Assembly (NCBI RefSeq): GCF_002162035.1
Contig: NZ_CP021138.1
Span: 2,790,001 to 2,854,000, forward strand
Length of the DNA stretch: 64,000 nt
Origin: Sulfuriferula sp. AH1
GTDB taxonomy: Bacteria; Pseudomonadota; Gammaproteobacteria; Burkholderiales; Sulfuriferulaceae
Direction of reading: 5' to 3'
Of this stretch, positions 54,767 to 62,032 are shown one piece after another (position 1 is the first letter of the stretch; every line of letters begins with the position of its first letter). The translations under genes and the position numbers were made by a program. The notes beneath the pieces are model-generated. The model ran no database searches and was not told the origin of the DNA. It was given only the letters and a program-made list of their open reading frames with translations.

Positions 54767-55252
54767 ATGACGATCCAAATATTTTTGCAATCTGAGCTTT
54801 TAGCTGACATTGAGGTGATTGAATTGGCATTGAATGCCAGCGAAAAAGAACTCCGCGAGGCATGTCTTGCGAAGCTGCCTGAAGGTCATGAAGCAGAAGA
54901 ATTTCATCTCTTCATTGAGGATGAAGATGACGACCAGCCGTTTCAAAAACTTCATGGCATACCTGGGGGGTTACGAGTACACCTGCACCGCCAGAAAGGT
55001 ATCGATGTGATGGTGCGTTATGCTGGAAGCGACGTGCGGCGTTCATTCCGCCCAAGTTCCACGGTGGGACGCATCAAGCACTGGGCTACGCAAGAGTTGG
55101 GTATTGCAGCATCCGATGCGGCAGAACTGATGCTTCAGGTCAGCGGCACTGATTCCCGCCCTGATGCTGACATCCACATTGGAGCACTCGTCCATGAGCC
55201 TGCAAAGTCGCTGTCGTTTGATTTAGTTCCATCACCCCGTGTCAACGGCTAA
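54767..55252 (+). CDS. bilA: BilA-like protein: two fused ubiquitin-like domains (ISG15-like)
   Basis: A 161-residue protein starting at ATG 54767 behind AAGGAG. Two beta-grasp-like halves are visible. Residues 1-75 have the strand-helix pattern MTIQIFLQ, then ASEKELREACLAKL, EFHLFIEDEDDD, GGLRVHLHRQK. Residues 78-154 repeat it: GIDVMVRYAG, STVGRIKHWATQELG, ELMLQVSGTD, KSLSFDLVP. The chain ends in ...PRVNG, a C-terminal Gly ready for activation. Tandem Ubl domains with an E2, a JAMM peptidase and an E1 downstream define the Bil system, in which BilA is conjugated to a phage tail protein. Assignment from domain order and context. Confidence 0.82.
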   Translation: MTIQIFLQSELLADIEVIELALNASEKELREACLAKLPEGHEAEEFHLFIEDEDDDQPFQKLHGIPGGLRVHLHRQKGIDVMVRYAGSDVRRSFRPSSTVGRIKHWATQELGIAASDAAELMLQVSGTDSRPDADIHIGALVHEPAKSLSFDLVPSPRVNG

Positions 55253-55262
55253 AGGAGTTGGT

Positions 55263-55718
55263 ATGTGTGACGGAAAAGCTGAGATCGAGGCTCATCTACG
55301 TTCTGGTCGATTCCTGTCTGGTGCAGCCAAGGGACGTTGGAGGCTCGTCGAACTGCAATGGCCACTGGCATTCATTGAGGTTGGCGCAAGAGATGGGCGT
55401 CGATTTACGTTGCGCTTCGATTGCATAGGTTATCCAGATCAACCAGTAACGGCGACCCTGTGGGACTTACCAGCGAAACGACAGTTGCCCACCGCCTTGT
55501 GGCCTAGTGGAGGGCGAGTGTCGCAGGTATTTAACCCGGGCTGGAAAGGTGGCTCCGCCTTGTATATCCCGTGTGATCGACAAAGCATCGAGGGGCATGC
55601 CAACTGGCTGTCGGAACACCCCTGGCTTATTTGGAATCCAACACGAGGCCTCCTCCAGTACATCGAAGCAGTCTGCGAAATATTACATAGCCATGAACTC
55701 AACTACCAAGCTGCTTGA
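55263..55718 (+). CDS. bilB: BilB-like E2 ubiquitin-conjugating-fold protein
   Basis: A 151-residue protein, ATG at 55263 with AAGGAG inside the bilA stop region. An N-terminal helix and beta sheet (IEAHLRSGRFLSGAAKGRWRLVELQWPLAFIEVGARDGRRFTLRF) are followed by GGSALYIPCDR with the candidate catalytic Cys104, then HANWLSEHPWLIWNPTRGLLQYIEAVCEIL, a helix common at the end of bacterial E2-like proteins (W-N-P-x-x-G-[LI]). It would carry BilA as a thioester from BilD to target. It lies 10 bp after bilA and overlaps bilC by 26 bp. Confidence 0.8.
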   Translation: MCDGKAEIEAHLRSGRFLSGAAKGRWRLVELQWPLAFIEVGARDGRRFTLRFDCIGYPDQPVTATLWDLPAKRQLPTALWPSGGRVSQVFNPGWKGGSALYIPCDRQSIEGHANWLSEHPWLIWNPTRGLLQYIEAVCEILHSHELNYQAA

Positions 55719-56184
55719 ATTTCGTCCAGGCGTATGGACAGCGCTCATAGCCGACCTGCGCAATAGGGGGAACGGATGCCGTGAGTCTGGCGCCTTTTTG
55801 CTGGGGAACATTGTAAATGGCATTAGGGTCGCGCAAACATGGTTGCCATATGACGAGCTAGATCCATTGTCTCTTAACTATGAGTACATTCGGCTTCGCT
55901 CAGAAGCGTTCTCCAAGCTTTGGGAGATTTGTGAGCAGCACCACATGCAGGTGGTAGCAGATGTGCACACTCATCCACGTGGGCCTGGTCAGAGCCCGTC
56001 AGATCGCGCTAATCCAATGATTGGGCTGGCCGGACACATGGCACTGATTATCCCGCGATTCGCGCAAGGAAATGTAACCCCTGCGGATGTAAGCGTAAAC
56101 GTGTACTTGGGTGCAAAGAGGTGGGAAAGCCATTTTGGGCAGCAGGCTGTAGTGCTCATTAAATTACCTTCAGGAGAGATTTGA
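55693..56184 (+). CDS. bilC: BilC-like JAMM/JAB deubiquitinase-type peptidase
   Basis: A 163-residue zinc peptidase, start ATG 55693 (MNSTTKLLEFRPGVWTALIA). The JAMM residues are present: Glu31 in CRESGAFLLG, His92 and His94 in VVADVHTHPRGPGQSPSDRANPM, Ser101 and Asp104. GLAGHMALIIPRFA follows. In Bil systems this enzyme removes BilA conjugates or trims BilA. It overlaps bilB by 26 bp, and its stop overlaps the bilD ATG (TGATG), so the four products are translationally linked. Confidence 0.88.
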   Translation: MNSTTKLLEFRPGVWTALIADLRNRGNGCRESGAFLLGNIVNGIRVAQTWLPYDELDPLSLNYEYIRLRSEAFSKLWEICEQHHMQVVADVHTHPRGPGQSPSDRANPMIGLAGHMALIIPRFAQGNVTPADVSVNVYLGAKRWESHFGQQAVVLIKLPSGEI

Positions 56185-57488
56185 TGGATGCAGATTCTTT
56201 TCATCGCCTAGCAAAAGTTTTAGCGGACAGCGGCGAAGCAATCAGTCTACAGGATATGGATGCCACTTTCAGCCGCTATGGAGTACGCATCCTGCTTGAT
56301 GATTTATTCTCTTCCAATATCTGTGCACAGGTCATAGCTCTGACTGCGATTAATTCCGCAGCGCGCAGCTTTCGCGGCAATGTCGAAGTGATTGCACCGT
56401 TCAATTCTATACTAATAGCACCTGGCTTCGAGGGCATATCCTTGACCGAGTTCATGTCTTGGCTTGGAATCGGTGACATTGCAATGGAAACAGCGGCTTC
56501 CTGGCCGACGATAAATATAGGCAATCCGTCAGACGCAGGGCCTACGCCAACAATTAGGCCTTGGGCAGATGGTTGGTGTTTCGGTATAGGCAATAACGGA
56601 GCATGTACCACCAACTTCTTTGCTCCCGCATGTGTAGCCGCTGGAGGACTGGCAGTTAGTGAAGCCTTTTCCATACTGCGCCAAGACAATCCTTATGCCG
56701 GACGACGCAACATTACACTTTCGTTGTGGTCAGTTGCATCAGGTACTGCTGACGTGAATCCTCCTGAAGAGGAAGTGCCATCAGTATCCTCAGCATGGCT
56801 TGTGGGTTTGGGGCATCTCGGCCAAGCGTATGCCTGGATATTAGGATTCATGAGGCCAGCCCAGAATGCGACGCTTTATCTACAAGATATCGATGTAGTG
56901 ACCAAGTCCACGCTTTCCACGTCCATGCTGTCCGTGACGAGTGATCTCAATAAGAGGAAGACGCGGATCGTGGCTAAATGGCTCGAACAGCGTGGATATT
57001 CCATAGCACTTGTCGAACGCAGATTTGATGGCGCTCAACGTGTTGGTTTGAACGAACCGCAACTGGCTTTATTTGGAGTAGACAATGCCGCTGCACGACG
57101 AATATTGGAAGGAGCTGGCTTACGTTTTGTGATCGACGCCGGACTTGGATCAGGTTACCGTGATTTTCGCGCCATTCGAGTGCGAACTTTTCCAGGGCCA
57201 TCAGAAGCCGCACAAATTTGGGCTGCGGATAACGTTACAACGAACTCGTCACAGGCCATCGCCTACAAAACCTTGCTTGCGGCAGGAGCTGATCCGTGTG
57301 GTGTTACTACGCTCGCTACGCGCGCTGTCGGTGCGCCGTTTGTTGGTTGCGTTGCAGCAGCCTATGTCGTTGCTGAGTTCATACGTCACGAAATGGGCGT
57401 GAGGCCTGTTGGGTTTATTGACCTCAACTTACGAAATCCTCATGACATAGATGCGGGAACCGTACAGATTTTCGCGCCAATTAATTGA
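56184..57488 (+). CDS. bilD: BilD-like E1 ubiquitin-activating-fold protein
   Basis: A 434-residue protein. The N-terminal 190 residues form an inactive or accessory region. The C-terminal ThiF/E1 adenylation domain has SAWLVGLGHLGQAYAWIL (nucleotide G-x-G-x-x-G), the acidic strand LYLQDIDVVTKSTLSTSML (D-x-D, as in the E1 D-x-D/N-x-x-R-Q region), KRKTRIVAKWLEQRGY and FVIDAGLGSGYRDF. A candidate thioester Cys372 lies in GADPCGVTTLATRAVG. It would adenylate the C-terminal Gly of BilA and transfer it to BilB. ATG 56184 overlaps the bilC stop; AGGAGAG lies just upstream. Confidence 0.85.
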   Translation: MDADSFHRLAKVLADSGEAISLQDMDATFSRYGVRILLDDLFSSNICAQVIALTAINSAARSFRGNVEVIAPFNSILIAPGFEGISLTEFMSWLGIGDIAMETAASWPTINIGNPSDAGPTPTIRPWADGWCFGIGNNGACTTNFFAPACVAAGGLAVSEAFSILRQDNPYAGRRNITLSLWSVASGTADVNPPEEEVPSVSSAWLVGLGHLGQAYAWILGFMRPAQNATLYLQDIDVVTKSTLSTSMLSVTSDLNKRKTRIVAKWLEQRGYSIALVERRFDGAQRVGLNEPQLALFGVDNAAARRILEGAGLRFVIDAGLGSGYRDFRAIRVRTFPGPSEAAQIWAADNVTTNSSQAIAYKTLLAAGADPCGVTTLATRAVGAPFVGCVAAAYVVAEFIRHEMGVRPVGFIDLNLRNPHDIDAGTVQIFAPIN

Positions 57489-57503
57489 TAGAAAGGATGT
57501 GAC

Positions 57504-57827
57504 GTGTTGGAACGATTGGAAAACTATTTTTTAACTGAGCCGGAAAGACTTATTGAGCTGGGAAGAGCTTTAACTTTTATGGGCGTATGGCTTATCCTGC
57601 TCGGCTTCGTAGGCAACGTAGCAACGAGTGCAATAAACGGAATAGGAATTATCGGCGGCCATGCGGGCGCGACGAAAACACTGGCTGACATTTATCCATC
57701 CTTACCTACGTGGTGGGTGCCAGAGACTTTCGTCGGCGCATTACCAGCAATGGCGCTCATGTCCATTGGAGTCTGGTTCAACCTCGAAGGTAGGCGCATT
57801 CGGCGCTTTATGGGTAATTACAGATAG
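57504..57827 (+). CDS. Small membrane protein at the end of the Bil operon
   Basis: A 107-residue protein with GTG start behind GAAAGGATG, 15 bp after bilD. Two or three hydrophobic stretches (LTFMGVWLILLGFVGNVAT, INGIGIIGGHAGAT, FVGALPAMALMSIGVWFNL) and a basic C-terminus (EGRRIRRFMGNYR) predict an inner-membrane protein. It is not one of the four described Bil proteins and I do not recognise its family. Spacing suggests co-transcription with bilABCD, so it may be an associated effector, anchor or unrelated passenger. Confidence 0.65.
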   Translation: MLERLENYFLTEPERLIELGRALTFMGVWLILLGFVGNVATSAINGIGIIGGHAGATKTLADIYPSLPTWWVPETFVGALPAMALMSIGVWFNLEGRRIRRFMGNYR

Positions 57828-58092
57828 GGAGTACTCATCAGCAGTTTCATAAAGCGGACGCTCGCACTGCCCTTTATTCAACACCGCCATGGAATACTGA
57901 GTGACCGCAAGGGCCGAGCAGTTGACATCTGCGATAGCCGAACTATACGGCTTGCATACATTTTTTTGGGTACCGGAATATCGGGCGTTATGGGTGGCGT
58001 GTCTAGCCAGAATCCGTATTCGATTTTTGCCACGTGCAAAGGGGACAAACCTCGGTAGCAGGCGAATGCCGGCTATGAAATCTACCCCCTTC
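57828..58092. other. Gene-free stretch before the right transposon end
   Basis: Between the membrane-protein gene and the right-end repeats, no ORF of convincing quality is seen on either strand (a minus-strand frame over 57741-58094 overlaps the coding gene and lacks a ribosome site). Nothing resembling tnsA, the gene usually nearest a Tn7 right end, was found. Confidence 0.5.
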
Positions 58093-58221
58093 AATTTACG
58101 ACTTTAATTGCGCGGAATAGATAGGCAGTTTCGAAGCCTATTTCGTCGTACTTTAATTTATGACTTTAATAACCTATTTACGACTTTATTAACCTATTTA
58201 CGACTTTAATTGTGCAGAACA
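58093..58221 (-). repeat. Right end of the Tn7-like element: repeat array and terminal inverted repeat
   Basis: On the plus strand, ATTTACGACTTTAAT at 58196-58210, ATTTACGACTTTATT at 58176-58190 and ATTTATGACTTTAAT at 58156-58170 follow each other every 20 bp, with a partial fourth at 58145-58155. The last 26 bases (58196-58221) are the exact complement of the left end. A further copy, AATTTACGACTTTAATTGCG at 58093-58112, resembles the older degenerate end at 48592. Confidence 0.88.
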
Positions 58222-58226
58222 ATAAG
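58222..58226. repeat. Right target-site duplication ATAAG
   Basis: Directly follows the terminal ACA of the transposon and equals 48893-48897. It lies 17 bp outside the glmS stop codon (58244-58246), the distance expected for attTn7 insertion. Confidence 0.85.
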
Positions 58227-58243
58227 CGGCTAACGTTCGCTAA

Positions 58244-60073
58244 CTACTCCACCGTCACCGACTTGGCCAGATTACGTGGTTTATCGACGTCCGTGCCTTT
58301 TTGCAACGCCGCATGATAGGACAACAGTTGCAGTGGAATGGTATGTAATATCGGCGACAACCAGCCGGCATTATCCGTAAGCTGTATCACATGCACTCCT
58401 TCGCTGGCGCTAATGTGGGTATCGGCATCGGCGAACACATACAGCTCCCCGCCGCGCGCGCGCACTTCCTGCAAGTTGGATTTGAGTTTCTCCAGCAATG
58501 CATCGTTAGGTGCGATGGCGACGACCGGCATGTCTTTGTCCACCAGCGCCAGCGGGCCGTGTTTGAGCTCCCCTGCCGGATAGGCTTCGGCGTGGATGTA
58601 GGATATCTCCTTGAGCTTGAGTGCACCTTCCATTGCGATCGGATAATGCATGCCGCGGCCGAGAAACAAGGCGTGCTGTTTGTCGGCAAAACGCTCGGCC
58701 CATTGCGCTACTGCAGGCTCCAACTCCAGCACGCGCTGGACTTCTGCGGGCAATGCACGCAATTCGGCGACATAGGCGGCTTCTGCCGCAGCAGTCAGGC
58801 GGCCGCGCTGTTTGGCGAGCAGCAAGGTAAGCAGGAACAGCGCGGCTAACTGCGTGGTAAAAGCTTTGGTCGATGCCACACCGATCTCGGGACCGGCACG
58901 GGTGAGAAAGCGCAGCTTCGATTGGCGCACCAGCGCAGATTCAGGAACGTTGCAGATCGACAGGGTATATTCATGCCCCAACGCTTGGGCATGATTCAGT
59001 GCAGCGAGCGTGTCGGCGGTTTCACCCGATTGCGACAGCGTTATCACCAGCGCATGCGAATTGGGCACGCTGTCGCGATAACGGTATTCGCTGGCGATCT
59101 CGGCTTGACAGGGAATGCCCGCCAGCGACTCTATCCAGTAGCTCGCCACTTTACCGGCGTGATAGCTGGTGCCACACGCGAGGATCGTGACGGCATTGAT
59201 TTCGGCGAAGACCGCCGCTGCATCAAAACCGAACAATTCCGGCAATAAATGCTCTCCCATTACCGCATCATGCAAGGTATCGGCCAACGCGCGCGGCTGC
59301 TCATGGATCTCTTTTTGCATGAAGTGACGGTAATTGCCCAGCTCGGACATGTCCGACGACTGCTCGGAGATGAAAATATTGCGCTCGACACGCTGCCCGG
59401 CGGCGTCATAGATAGCGACTGCTAACAAGCCCAGGTCGGCGATATCGCCCTCTTCCAGATAAATGACTTTTTGCGTCACCGGCAGCAATGCTGATACGTC
59501 GGAAGCGATAAAGTTTTCTTCTATACCCAGACCGATCAGCAACGGGCTACCGCGCCGAGCGCAAATCAAACGCTGCGGTACATCGGCAGCAACCACGCCG
59601 ATCGCAAACGCGCCTTGCAAATCGGCTACGGTTCTGCGCACCGCTGTCAGCAGATCGCCGTCTATCTTGTAATAATGGTGTATCAGGTGAGCGATGACTT
59701 CGGTATCGGTTTCTGACGTGAAGATGTAGCCCAGCTCACGCAGACGCTGGCGCAGTATTTCGTAGTTTTCGATAATGCCGTTATGCACTACAGCGATCAA
59801 ATCATGACTCACGTGCGGATGCGCGTTAGCTTCATTGGGTGCGCCATGGGTTGCCCAGCGCGTGTGGGCGATGCCCCACTGACCCTGCACCCGCTGCTGT
59901 TGCACGGCTTCGGCCAGCGCCGCCACGCGACCGATGCTGCGCACGCGGTGCAGGCCATTATTAATCACCACCAGACCGGCCGAATCGTAGCCGCGATATT
60001 CCAGGCGACGCAGACCTTCGAGCAAAATGGGTACAACGTTACGTTGCGCTACCGCCCCTACGATGCCACACAT
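58244..60073 (-). CDS. glmS: Glutamine-fructose-6-phosphate aminotransferase (isomerising)
   Basis: A 609-residue enzyme making glucosamine-6-phosphate for peptidoglycan and LPS. The N-terminal glutaminase starts [10 protein letters not shown] with nucleophile Cys2, and has [21 protein letters not shown]. Two SIS domains follow ([35 protein letters not shown]). The C-terminal end [12 protein letters not shown] is the invariant end of GlmS, whose coding DNA forms the TnsD recognition site of Tn7. A Tn7-like element lies right behind it. It is encoded 2 bp after glmU. Confidence 0.98.
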   Translation of the reverse strand: MCGIVGAVAQRNVVPILLEGLRRLEYRGYDSAGLVVINNGLHRVRSIGRVAALAEAVQQQRVQGQWGIAHTRWATHGAPNEANAHPHVSHDLIAVVHNGIIENYEILRQRLRELGYIFTSETDTEVIAHLIHHYYKIDGDLLTAVRRTVADLQGAFAIGVVAADVPQRLICARRGSPLLIGLGIEENFIASDVSALLPVTQKVIYLEEGDIADLGLLAVAIYDAAGQRVERNIFISEQSSDMSELGNYRHFMQKEIHEQPRALADTLHDAVMGEHLLPELFGFDAAAVFAEINAVTILACGTSYHAGKVASYWIESLAGIPCQAEIASEYRYRDSVPNSHALVITLSQSGETADTLAALNHAQALGHEYTLSICNVPESALVRQSKLRFLTRAGPEIGVASTKAFTTQLAALFLLTLLLAKQRGRLTAAAEAAYVAELRALPAEVQRVLELEPAVAQWAERFADKQHALFLGRGMHYPIAMEGALKLKEISYIHAEAYPAGELKHGPLALVDKDMPVVAIAPNDALLEKLKSNLQEVRARGGELYVFADADTHISASEGVHVIQLTDNAGWLSPILHTIPLQLLSYHAALQKGTDVDKPRNLAKSVTVE

Positions 60074-60075
60074 GG

Positions 60076-61452
60076 CTATCCTTTCAACTTTTTGACCGGG
60101 CGCTGCCAGCCGGAAATGGTTAATTGTTTGCTGCGCGACAACGTCAGCTCCCCGGCTGGCGCATCCCTGGTGATGGTGGAACCGGCGCCGATGGTCGCGC
60201 CTTTGCCGACGGTGACCGGGGCCACCAGCTGGGTGTCGGAGCCGATGAAGGCATTATCTTCGATCACGGTACGGTGCTTGTTGGCACCGTCGTAATTGCA
60301 GGTAATCGTGCCGGCGCCGATATTCACCTGCTTGCCTACCGTGCTATCGCCGACATAGGACAGATGATTGATCTTGGAGCCGCTATCGACCTGACTGTTT
60401 TTAATCTCGACGAAGTTGCCCACATGCACGTCGGCGGCCAGTATCGTTCCGGGGCGCAGCCGTGCAAACGGGCCGATGTGGTTATCCGCACCCACAACGG
60501 CATCGGCCAGATGGGAAAACGGCGCGATTTGCGCGCCTGCCCCCACTTTTACGTTTTTCAGCACGCAGTGAGCGCCCACACTCACGTTATTGCCCAATTC
60601 CACGAGGCCTTCAAACACACAACCGACATCAATCATGACATCGCGCCCGCATTGCAGCGCGCCGCGCACGTCGATGCGTGCCGGGTCGAGCAGGGTCACG
60701 CCGTAAGCCATGAGCTGGTTGGCCAGCTCGCGCTGCTGCAGCCGTTCCAGTTCGGCTAGCTGCGCCTTGCTGTTGACTCCAAGGATTTCGCGATGATGCG
60801 CAGGCTGGCAGGCCTGCACTTCGATGCCATCGGCAACCGCCATCGCGATAATATCGGTCAGATAATATTCGCCCTGGGCATTGGCGTTACTCAAACGCGA
60901 CAGCCAGCCTGCCAGTCTATGCGTGGGCAGCGCCATCAGCCCGGTATTCACTTCGGTAATCGCGCGTGTTTGCGCATCGGCATCCTTGTGCTCCACGATA
61001 GCGATAACCTTGCCTGCAGCATTACGCACAATACGCCCATAACCGGTGGGGTCGGCCATGCTCACCGTCAACAGAGCCAGCCTGTCCTGCACCGCAACCG
61101 TGGTCAATGCACGCATGGTGTCGGCCGTAGTCAGTGGCACATCGCCGTACAGGATCAGGGTCACGCCGAAATCCGCCAGATGCGGCAATGCCTGCTGCAC
61201 GGCGTGTCCCGTGCCATGCTGTTCGGCTTGCAGCACCCAGGTGATGTCCGCTGCATTGATTGCTTGCGGCACCTGCTCGCCGCCGTAACCGTAGACCACG
61301 CAGATTTGCAGCGGGTCCAGACTGCGTGCGGTATCCAGCAAATGCGCCAGCATGGGTCTGCCTGCCAGCGGATGCAATACCTTGGGTAAATCGGACATCA
61401 TGCGCGTGCCTCGCCCAGCGGCGAGGATGATTATGTTAAACGGGGAAATCAT
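60076..61452 (-). CDS. glmU: Bifunctional GlmU: UDP-GlcNAc pyrophosphorylase / glucosamine-1-phosphate acetyltransferase
   Basis: A 458-residue enzyme. The N-terminal uridylyltransferase has [40 protein letters not shown] and [10 protein letters not shown]. The C-terminal left-handed beta-helix acetyltransferase shows hexapeptide repeats ([44 protein letters not shown]) and [21 protein letters not shown]. It acts after GlmS and GlmM in UDP-GlcNAc synthesis; the glmU-glmS pair is transcribed together. Confidence 0.98.
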   Translation of the reverse strand: MISPFNIIILAAGRGTRMMSDLPKVLHPLAGRPMLAHLLDTARSLDPLQICVVYGYGGEQVPQAINAADITWVLQAEQHGTGHAVQQALPHLADFGVTLILYGDVPLTTADTMRALTTVAVQDRLALLTVSMADPTGYGRIVRNAAGKVIAIVEHKDADAQTRAITEVNTGLMALPTHRLAGWLSRLSNANAQGEYYLTDIIAMAVADGIEVQACQPAHHREILGVNSKAQLAELERLQQRELANQLMAYGVTLLDPARIDVRGALQCGRDVMIDVGCVFEGLVELGNNVSVGAHCVLKNVKVGAGAQIAPFSHLADAVVGADNHIGPFARLRPGTILAADVHVGNFVEIKNSQVDSGSKINHLSYVGDSTVGKQVNIGAGTITCNYDGANKHRTVIEDNAFIGSDTQLVAPVTVGKGATIGAGSTITRDAPAGELTLSRSKQLTISGWQRPVKKLKG

Positions 61453-61503
61453 GGTGATTGTTATGCCTTATCGAGACTGCGCTAGTATAGCAAATCCATG
61501 TAA

Positions 61504-61908
61504 TCAGCGGCCTAGCCTGTCATGATCTTCACGCCGGAATTCACCTTCGATCACATCGGATGGCGTCGGCGCTTGCGCCTTGCGCCCGAACAGTCCCGCC
61601 GGTATCAATAAAATCAGCACAGCCAGCACATCGCTAATGATGCCAGGAAAAATCAGCAGCGCGCCGGCGAGCATGGTGCGGCCGCTTTCAAACAGCGCGC
61701 GGAACGGCGAACCGCCGCCCTGCACCGTCATTATCATGCGCGCGAAAAATGCCAGCCGCTCTTCTGCGATCAGCATCGCGCCTGCCAGCGCCGAGATGGC
61801 CAATAACGCAATTACCCACCAGCCTATGGCTTGGTACACTTTTACCAGTGTATAAATTTCCAATGCGGGGAAACTCAACACTATAATGAAGCCTATTAGA
61901 AAACGCAT
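61504..61908 (-). CDS. fxsA: FxsA-family membrane protein
   Basis: A 134-residue inner-membrane protein. RFLIGFIIVLSFPALEIYTLVKVYQAIGWWVIALLAISALAGAMLI and, after a loop, TMLAGALLIFPGIISDVLAVLILLIPAG match FxsA (F-P-x-x-E-[IL] and P-G-x-[IL]-[ST]-D). The C-terminus is polar and cytoplasmic. In E. coli FxsA counteracts F-plasmid exclusion of phage T7; its general role is unclear. It lies 51 bp upstream of glmU in the same direction. Confidence 0.9.
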   Translation of the reverse strand: MRFLIGFIIVLSFPALEIYTLVKVYQAIGWWVIALLAISALAGAMLIAEERLAFFARMIMTVQGGGSPFRALFESGRTMLAGALLIFPGIISDVLAVLILLIPAGLFGRKAQAPTPSDVIEGEFRREDHDRLGR

Positions 61909-62032
61909 GGTTACCCTTCGCTCTTACTGTGAACATTTTGATCCATGCCCTGTCCGACCACTACAGACACATAAACCATCTTAACCATATTGGTACGTAA
62001 TGTATAACAACAAGCTCCCGGAGATTCCATTC

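Larger units (their letters stand above)
48898..58221. mobile_element. Non-autonomous Tn7-like transposon in attTn7, carrying a Bil defence operon
   Basis: A 9,324 bp element with perfect 26 bp inverted ends (TGTTCTGCACAATTAAAGTC and six more bases), TGT/ACA termini and 5 bp direct duplications (ATAAG). The left end has further AAAGTCGTAAA-type repeats at about 48978-48992 and, reversed, at 49017-49026. The right end has four closely spaced repeats at 20 bp period (58145-58210). This copies the left/right asymmetry of Tn7. The right end is 22 bp past the glmS stop, the TnsD-directed site. No tnsA, B, C, D or E gene is visible, so it must be moved in trans or has lost its machinery. Cargo: two IS481 copies, integron-type cassettes, antitoxin genes, a nuclease remnant and the Bil operon. 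Confidence 0.85.

Noticed and set aside
54767-57488. CBASS with Cap2/Cap3 ancillary proteins
   Set aside because: E1, E2 and JAMM proteins are also found in type II CBASS, but there is no cGAS/DncV-like cyclase or effector gene, and the first gene is a double ubiquitin-like protein, so Bil fits better.
48898-58221. CRISPR-associated (CAST) Tn7-like transposon
   Set aside because: No cas genes other than a Cas4-like nuclease tail and no repeat-spacer array; the glmS-adjacent position instead fits TnsD-type targeting.
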